Below are positions 57,443-64,000 of a DNA stretch of 64,000 nt, in pieces; position 1 is the first letter of the stretch, and the number at the start of each line of letters is the position of its first letter. A program made the translations under genes and the position numbers. Location of the stretch: positions 2,558,501-2,622,500 of the forward strand of contig NC_091668.1 of NCBI RefSeq assembly GCF_042453785.1, written 5' to 3'. Source of the DNA: Malus domestica. Taxonomy: Eukaryota > Streptophyta > Magnoliopsida > Rosales > Rosaceae. The notes under the pieces were generated by a model. It ran no database searches, had not been told where the DNA came from, and saw only the letters and a program-made list of their open reading frames with translations.

Positions 57443-59688
57443 TTACAAGGGTTTGCTAAGTTTTAAACAAATATGAGCTTTCACTGGCTTATGATCAGAA
57501 CTATGAATGTCGTCCATTGACCAGTAGGAATGCAAAGTTGCCTTGATTTCGTCGGAGTCTTGCGTCTTGAACAAAATCCGGTCGGTCCACGAGGGCACTC
57601 TCACCTGAAAAGGTCCGTTGGTGAGGACTGAAGAACCAAATGTAATTATACTTACAATTACAAATGGTAAAATGTGCATGTGATTAGAGATGAAATATTA
57701 ACTATACATACCTTGTAACTTGTATCATAGTTGCTACTTCCAATGTCATATTTATATGTGGGCTTGAACGTTAATGTGCCCTCACTATAACCTTCGAAGA
57801 TTTGTCCTCTCCCAGCCTCTTGTAACAGTTGGTCGTTGCAAGTGAGTAGCTGCATTGCATGTAAACACACAAATTAAGATCAAACAGATATCTTGATGAG
57901 CTAGCTAATTAACTCTGAAATCAATTAGTTTCAGTTGAAGTTTCTTTTATCCTTGTCTGATGTGCCAAAACATGATAATAAAATACTTTCATCGTTCGAT
58001 CGGTCTACCGTATGAACACGTACTCAACGTGAACACTTTGATAATACTATTATAAGTGGTGCATTTGGCGTATTGAGTAGTGTGTCACTGTTTTAAAGAT
58101 CTACTACACTATTTGGTTAGTTAGTCAACCGTGACACTGTCTGATTGGCTACAACGTGTTGGTCAATTGGTGCCCTAGAAAAATTGCATCAAACGGGCCA
58201 AATGAAAAAAAATGAAGTGATGAAGAAAACTTACTCTCTGGAGATCATTGTTGATTAGGTTTCTTGCCGGGTAGGAGTCGATTCCTTGTATTCTGTAGTT
58301 GAGATCTCCCAACCAAACAGTGATTTGGGGAGGTTTCGCATAAGGATTCAACTTTTCGAAGAAAAGAGATTCTGATACGTTTCTAAATTCAGAGTTCCTT
58401 TTCTCCACGTTGTGAGCATGAGCTACCAAAAAAACCACAAAAATTACCTTAATTAAAACACAAAGTCTCAAATCTATGGCAAATCTGTATACATACATAT
58501 ATATACATAGAAATATTTCTATGTGTGTGTATGCTAGCTGGGATAATTACCAGAGAGATGGCAAGAGATGAACACCATAGGAATGCCTTTGTAGTTAAGG
58601 TGGATTCCCACAGCGCCTTTCTTTCTCCTAAGTAATCCTCCAAAACCTCCTAACGATCGCTTATCCCTCTTCAATTCTGCGTCAAAAATATTTGGGAGAG
58701 AAATATTAGATAAAACTGAAGCAAATGCAGTCTTGGCAAAATTAATGAACTCGAACGCGAGTTTAGAGTTCATGATCGTTTCATGTCTTACCTCTGATGA
58801 ACAAATCAGAGTCCTTTGTCCCAAACACGTAGAGGTGAATAGATTGCATGATGGCTTTTCCTAACAAGCTTCATTATTCCACACAGAACAAGGAGAAACG
58901 TAATTAATTAAGGTCGAGATTAGTAATTAATTATAATGATCATTTGATTACAAACTTCCATTTTCTCACTAATACAAAAACCCTAATTACGAACTGCAAA
59001 TAAATATATCTTACGTACATGTGGGAGTCAAGCAGCGCTGCCTTTAAAAGTCGTGAAATATTTTTACGGGGCACCTCCTGAAGACCTACTACCAGAAGAT
59101 CAGACTTCCGGCTGTTTCCAACCAGCTCCGCCAAATCTTCGTAACAGACCTGCTTATTGCAGACCGATTAAGAATAAGAAGAAAAAATTTAGGGGTGTGC
59201 TATCCATACACCTCTTTTGACTTCTCACACACCCCTTGTTAATTTCTGTCTGTTGATCTTCTTCAATTCATCCGATCCGACGGCCGAAAATCAAAAATGT
59301 GTGAGAGAAGTAAAAATGGGTGTGAGGATATCGCCCCAAAATTTAATCATGAAAAATATATACCAAGCTAGAATTAATATGTACCTAACTACTGGTTAAA
59401 CAATTACTAATTAATAATCAGTAATTAAGCTGAAATTTGTTTGTCATCATTCATTAAGCATGCAGCAAATTTGAAGTTGCTCGAGATCTGAGTACCTCGA
59501 GAGATCACAACGGAAACAAAATTGAAGTAGCTACGTACCTGACCATTCATGTTCCAGGTGACAACGGAAACACAAAGATCTGAGTAGCTCGAGAAATCAC
59601 AACGATTATCTACTCTCACAGTCTTGATTCCTTCATGCGACGTCGTTGCACCCTGGCTGTCCATTGTTTTCCGCCTTAACAAACCCAT
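57443..59688 (-). CDS. IP5P11: Inositol polyphosphate 5-phosphatase 11-like
   Basis: Seven coding exons on the minus strand: 59539-59688, 59019-59149, 58792-58868, 58551-58676, 58235-58422, 57712-57849, 57443-57604. GT-AG introns and phases give 323 residues, close to the Arabidopsis 5PTase11 length. The enzyme family removes the 5-phosphate from phosphoinositides; Arabidopsis 5PTase11 acts on PI(4,5)P2 and related lipids. Conserved blocks: VSVVTWNMNGQ (about 40-50), DLLVVGLQEVPR, RRKKGAVGI and FISCHLS, then the catalytic motifs WLGDLNYRI (198-206), RVPSWTDRIL (272-281) and SDHKPV (306-311). All signature residues are present. The start at 59688 gives MGLLRRKT; an adjacent ATG at 59691 and one at 59664 are alternatives. 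Intron 1 carries a MITE, and an (AT)n(AG)n microsatellite lies just upstream. Confidence 0.93.
59192..59337. mobile_element. MITE in intron 1 of the IP5P11-like gene, or just downstream of exon 1
   Basis: GGGGTGTGCTATCCATACAC...ACTTCTCACACACC is mirrored by GTGTGAGAGAAGTAAAAATG...GAGGATATCGCCCC. Flanked by the 8-bp duplication AAAATTTA (59184-59191, 59338-59345). 146 bp, hAT-like by duplication length. It sits 43 bp from the start of exon 2. Confidence 0.8.
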
Positions 59689-59748
59689 CAATTGTTTCCA
59701 CTACATATCTTTCCAAGAACAAATAAAATCCACAGGACCAACCCTATA

Positions 59749-59790
<42 letters not shown>
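59749..59790. repeat. (AT)n(AG)n compound microsatellite in the IP5P11 5' region
   Basis: About ten AT units followed by about ten AG units, roughly 60-100 bp upstream of the start codon and probably in the 5' UTR or core promoter. Confidence 0.95.
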
Positions 59791-59799
59791 TTTGAAGAG

Positions 59800-61371
59800 C
59801 TTTATCTCCTTTTTTTCTGCGAACACTAATCTCCAAATTCAAAACGGAGAAAACGGGAAAATGCTAGATTTGAAAGGTAAGAGGGGAGGATAGACTTTGT
59901 ATTTAGCTACATTGACATGGACTTATATACTAATGCATGCACCACAAGAAAAAAAAGGAAACTTAATTATTAGCCACAATTATTTTCCTATTGGCGGTGG
60001 GATATGATAAGAGAAAAAAGGGAAAGTCAAAGATATAAAATAGACGTATATTGTCTTGTATCACATGACTTCATTTGTCCACGAGTTAGGTTAGACAACG
60101 TTGAAAAATATCATAGACAAGTAAAACCAAACTTGAGAAGGACTATCGATTCCTTCGTAAGCTCTCATATAAACCATATAAATTTTGATGATATAACAAA
60201 ACGGACGTCAGAATTTTGGTCGAGTACGTCACCGCCGAAACTTACACAGTAGGGTTTACAAACTCGAGAAACAGTGCTAGCCTGCCGGGCATGATCGGCG
60301 GTGCCTGCTTACCGTCTGTTTATTGGCCGTATGTTAAGGCGTTCTGCACCCTGTGCTGTGCATGCATGGCCGTTTACGTGCACTCGTTTTCAACTTATTC
60401 GAATTTCTGGATTTCACATTTCAGAAGTTGCTTGCTGGCTTGGAAGTGAAGAAGGGCCGGTAAACGAAATGTACATGTGATGCACGGAAATGATGGTATT
60501 CATCATCGTGTACAGATGGTGCGTTCTGCATGCATGCTAGATTAATGTAGAAGCTAGGTAGTTGCGACCTTATAATTTTCTTGTCAAATTTGAACACAAA
60601 TTCCAAATGAATTGTACAATCGAACAAATTAATTTCAACAAATATTATATTGAGAGTAAACTAAACATGCACATTCACATGCGAGTCTTGTCTCATTAGA
60701 AAAGTTAAGATCCTATTTTTATCAAATTTTGGATCATTGTTTGAACAAAAAAAAATTAAAAAGAGATTGTTTTATTAATACCCCACAATCTTATGAATAT
60801 ACCTTTTTTTTTTTTAAATTCCCTAGAACTTTTCTTTTATCCTTATTTAAATTTGAAAAAAAAAAACCCCCAACACTCACCAATGCACCACCCTATTCCC
60901 TTGTCGACATCCAAACAACATGCATCACCATTAACGAAATTCCATTGATCTTAATAATTCATGTTACAAGAAGATAGTCCTGATAATTTTATGTACCCAA
61001 ACATATGCCAACCCTATATTACAATTAAAGAATGCTTCTATGCAAAAGCACTTTCCATATGTTTTCCTTGTCATAGCCATCGAATAGGTATCCTTGATTC
61101 CAGCGTTTGAAAATATAGTTTCTACAAGCTATATTAAAGATCTTGCAGAACGATGGGGAGGGGGCATGGGAGTGGAGTGGCTGCCGTGGGCCATTGACGC
61201 CGGTAAAATAGTATTTGGTCATGAAGCCCAAACCTCACCATTTTTAGAAAATTAATAAAAAGCCTATCGTAAAATTTTGATATTCAAAAACTCTTAAACA
61301 ACTTACTTTGTTATTAAGGGCACCCTTTTATTATTAAGGACACGTTCTTTATGATTAGCATTTTATTAAAT
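59800..61371. other. Intergenic, no supported gene
   Basis: AT-rich with some GC-richer pieces (60200-60470). Open frames up to 82 codons, none recognised. Confidence 0.5.
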
Positions 61372-61526
61372 GGGAGTTTTAACGAAAAGCCCACGGTACT
61401 GTTCACTTTAACGAAAAACCACATTTTTACACTAAAAAGTCAAACATGGTACTATTCACTTTACCCTTTATTTTGTCCTTATCATTAAAACTCAAAGTTT
61501 TCAAGCCCTTTTCATTAGTTTTCCTT
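61372..61526. mobile_element. Mutator-type MITE, copy 5 of 6
   Basis: Starts GGGAGTTTTAACGAAAAGC, ends CATTAGTTTTCCTT. Flanks TTATTAAAT / TTATTTAAT (8 of 9). Confidence 0.8.
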
Positions 61527-61685
61527 TTATTTAATTCATAACTCTTGTAAAGTGTGACATTCTTTTTGCTTTTGTCGTCTGTGTGTTCTTTGATAATTTT
61601 TTTTTATTTTTTATGAGCGGTTTCTTTTTATTAGTTCTCCAAAACTTTCCCTACGAACACTATTGTATTATGTAGCTTTTATGGA

Positions 61686-62013
61686 TAATGTTATAAAGAT
61701 TTAATTTTTGAAACAAATTTGTAAACTAAATGATGTGTCACCAATAGAAAATAAGGAAAACTAATGAAAAGAGCTTGAAAACTTTGAGTTTTAATGATAA
61801 GGACAAAATAAAGGGTAAAGTGAATAGTATCAGGATTGACTTTTTAATGTAAAAATGTGGTTTTTCGTTAAAGTGAACAGTACCAGGTGCTTTTCGTTAA
61901 AGTTCCCTAGAAAATAAGCACATTAATCAATATTTAAGTGATAATCCAATTATCAATATCCACATCATTTTGTTTACAAAATTTGATTTAAAAATTTGAT
62001 CTCTCTAACATTA
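61686..62013. mobile_element. MITE interrupted by another MITE
   Basis: Outer element: TAATGTTATAAAGATTTAAT...AAATGATGTGTCACC at the left, CACATCATTTTGTTTACAAA...GATCTCTCTAACATTA at the right, related to 8511-8649. The Mutator-type MITE at 61754-61907 sits in its middle. Confidence 0.75.
61754..61907. mobile_element. Mutator-type MITE, copy 6 of 6, nested
   Basis: Starts AGGAAAACTAATGAAAAGAG, ends CGTTAAAGTTCCC. Perfect 9-bp duplication TAGAAAATA (61745-61753 and 61908-61916) made from the outer MITE's sequence, proving the insertion order. Confidence 0.9.
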
Positions 62014-62190
62014 CACCCAGCTTTTATATATAAGAAGGTTAAGTTAAGAAAATATCGATGATGTTAATGATGAATCATACTAATCCAAAATACTGTTATG
62101 TCAACGTAGCAATTTCTTATTAGACGAATCCTAACCACGTGGCGCCCTATTGAGTGAAGGTCTGCTATCTTCTCCAGTACTGTTTTAGGC

Positions 62191-63553
62191 CATCTCTAAC
62201 CGAAAGGGTTAAGTATAGCCCCGTCTAGAATTATAGTCCTGCAAAAAATTATTTTTAAATGAGCATGCCATGCTATATTTATATATCATCTCCAACTGAA
62301 ATTGGCTAAACATAGCCCCTCAATAATTCATGATTGTTAAGTTTATTCTTTAACTTATTGGTATTGTCACATGTTGGTATTGTTACATATTGTTTAAGTT
62401 TCATGTTACTATTGTTACATATTTTATTAAATATTTTAATATTACTTGCATGTTAACAACTTAGACATTAAGAGAGGGGTGTGTATGAAAATAGTGTTTG
62501 AGGTAAATAAAATGTGAAAAATAGAATAAATTAAGGTAAAAGATAATATGTAAGGATGAAAAAAAATGTGAAAATGGTGTATAAATGTCTTAGGTATTTA
62601 TAGAAAGAAAAAAATTTATCTGCAAAAAAAATAATCCAATAACTAACTGATGTCAGTAAGCTGTTGCTGCTGATGTCTGCAAGCTGGAGGTGACATGTTA
62701 GGCCCCAACAAACGGGCTGATGGCGGCTGGAAATAGCCAACCTAATAGTTAAAAGGTTGTCATTTGGTTTGGTGGGTTCCACTTATTTTTTGTCCAGCCC
62801 TTCATTGTAGTTGAGTTTTTTAACAAATCGTGTAACATCCCACATCGCCCAGGGGAGTGATCCGTAAATGTATATTCTCATCCCTACCTAGCACGAGGCT
62901 TTTTGGGAGCTCACTAGCTTCGGGTTCCGTCGGAACTCTGATGTTAAGCGAGAAGGTGGCTAGAGCACTCCCATGATGGGTGACCCATTGGGAAGTTGCT
63001 CGTGAGCTCCCAAAAACAAAATTGTGAGGGAATGGTAAGCTCAAAATTGATAATATCGTGCTACGGTGGTGGAACAGGCCCAGGATGTGGTGGACCCGGG
63101 CCAAGATGTGACAAATGGTATCAGAGCCAATCCCTGGCCGGAAGTATGCCGACGAGGACGTCGGGCCCCTAAAATGGGTGGATTGTAACATCCCACATCG
63201 CCCATGGGAGTGATCCTTAAATGTATATTATCATTCCTACCTAACACGAGGCCTTTTGGGAGCTCACTGGCTTCGGGTTCCGTCGGAACTCCGAAGTTAA
63301 GCGAGAAGGTGGCCAAAGCACTCCTATGATGGGTGACCCACTAGGAAGTTGCTCGTGAGCTCCTAAAAACAAAACCATGAGGGAATGATAAGCCCAAAGT
63401 ATACAATATCGTGCTACGGTAGTGGAACAGGCCCGTGATGTGGTGGACCCAGGCCGGGATGTGACAAATCGGGCTAAAAAACGGTCTATAGCCTCGTAGC
63501 ACACCTGTCTTTGATCCCCCAACTTTGGCCAGGTGGGTTGCAGATGGCCTCGG
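62191..63553. mobile_element. DNA element with GGCCATCT-type ends, split by a Cassandra TRIM
   Basis: GGCCATCTCTAACCGAAAGG at the left is echoed by an inverted end finishing AGATGGCC at 63553. Inside are several short GGCTAAATATAGCC-like motifs. The Cassandra element interrupts it. The ends match only over about 13 of 16 bases and no flanking duplication is visible, so this is tentative. Confidence 0.4.
62831..63466 (+). mobile_element. Cassandra TRIM retrotransposon
   Basis: Two 283-bp LTRs (62831-63113, 63184-63466), TGTAACATCCCACATCGCCC...GATGTGACA, flanked by the 5-bp duplication AATCG (62826-62830, 63467-63471). The 70-bp interior starts with the initiator-Met primer site TGGTATCAGAGCC (63116-63128) and ends in a purine-rich tract. 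It has no coding capacity, as is normal for TRIMs. Each LTR contains a 5S-rRNA-like domain with TTAAGCG and GATGGGTGACC (62905-63010, 63258-63363), the hallmark of Cassandra. By eye the LTRs differ at about 29 of 283 positions (about 10%), so the insertion is several million years old. Structurally whole. Confidence 0.95.
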
Positions 63554-63810
63554 TTATCTTTTTGTACGAGATATTTTTCAATGTAACCGGTACACGAGAT
63601 GATATACCACGTGTCACTATACAAATTGTGAGATATATGTGCTAAAAAATTAATAACTTAAAAAATAAAATTTCCCACCACATAAATTAAAACACGTGAT
63701 ATATCACTTGTGTCCCGTCACATCTAAAAATTTCTCCTTTTTGTACATTCTTACAGCAAATTACTTCACTTCATCCCCATTTCATTCACTCTCACCACGT
63801 CTCTGTTGCA
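63554..63810. other. Promoter-side DNA of the right-edge gene
   Basis: AT-rich sequence, ending in a pyrimidine-rich leader (CTTCACTTCATCCCCATTTC) just before the ATG at 63811. Confidence 0.45.
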
Positions 63811-63832
63811 ATGAAGATCTTCCGTTTAATCG
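63811..63832 (+). CDS. First coding exon of a gene running off the right edge
   Basis: ATG followed by seven codons plus one base (MKIFRLI then G) and a donor G|GTAATT at 63833. A short MxIFRLxG first exon resembles the start of plant ER lumen protein-retaining (KDEL) receptors (ERD2), which begin MNIFRLAGD. Too little sequence is present to be sure. The following T-rich DNA fits an intron. Confidence 0.35.
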
Positions 63833-64000
63833 GTAATTCCGCGATATTTTTTCTTCGATTTGTATGTGATAATTTCTTTTTTTTTTAATCAGCATCTTGC
63901 TTATTTGATTAATTATTCTTCTCCATGAAATGCTTGCCATTCCTTACATGATTAAAATTTCTGAAATTCTTAATCTTTGTTTGGTTCATGTGCTTTCCTC

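Noticed and set aside
62905-63363. Two 5S rRNA-like sequences
   Set aside because: They lie inside LTRs with TG...CA ends, primer site and target duplication, so they are the 5S-derived parts of a Cassandra TRIM, not 5S rRNA genes.

Overview
The window is plant nuclear DNA: AT-rich, with multi-exon genes using GT-AG introns, plant-type Pol II snRNA promoters and a dense load of plant transposons. The mix of a Cassandra TRIM, a Ty3/gypsy family with G-box repeats in its LTRs, an RTE LINE and many small MITEs suggests a woody Rosaceae genome of the apple/pear group. That taxonomic call is recognition and inference, not a database result.

Protein-coding genes, left to right: an ELO/GNS1-SUR4-type fatty-acid elongase-like protein (minus, 3952-4854); a RING membrane-anchored (RMA) E3 ubiquitin ligase with a 5'-UTR intron (plus, 12526-13230); an intronless GT8 galacturonosyltransferase-like (GATL) gene (plus, 26517-27602); a CML41-like calcium sensor (plus, 47366-47941); a DA1/DAR1-type LIM peptidase with 11 coding exons (minus, 49345-52735, possibly with an upstream membrane-segment exon at 53390-53480); a 7-exon inositol polyphosphate 5-phosphatase 11-like gene (minus, 57443-59688); and the first exon of a gene running off the right edge (63811-63832, weakly ERD2-like). 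For the DA1 and IP5P11 models, all exon phases and splice sites add up to uninterrupted proteins of 547 and 323 residues. These genes do not form a pathway; they are ordinary, independently transcribed loci.

RNA genes: an intact-looking U2 snRNA gene (33922-34117) has a perfect upstream sequence element, a TATA box at Pol II spacing and a 3'-end signal. Two decayed U2-like copies flank it (32531-32985 and about 37955-38110), and both keep the promoter layout. A piece of plastid rpoB (NUPT) lies next to this cluster at 31808-32330.

Mobile DNA fills most of the rest. About 0.8-10.3 kb: a hAT non-autonomous element, two long-TIR elements, a 2.57-kb solo LTR and nested DNA elements. 14-14.6 kb: two MITEs with 9-bp target duplications. 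15-22.6 kb: a composite Ty3/gypsy-like element carrying a serpin gene fragment and several tandem arrays, then a solo LTR of the same family. 34.3-37.6 kb: a young gag-only Ty1/copia element (TR-GAG type). 38.5-46.3 kb: two RTE LINE copies with a truncated copy of the same gypsy family between them, the latter bearing an antisense open frame. 61.4-63.5 kb: MITEs nested in MITEs and a Cassandra TRIM with 5S-rRNA-like LTRs. Six copies of one roughly 154-bp Mutator-type MITE family are scattered through the window.

I found no clearly new multi-gene system. The items most worth following up are the U2 cluster, the possible membrane-anchored DA1 isoform, the serpin fragment inside a retroelement, and the antisense frame of the gypsy family.
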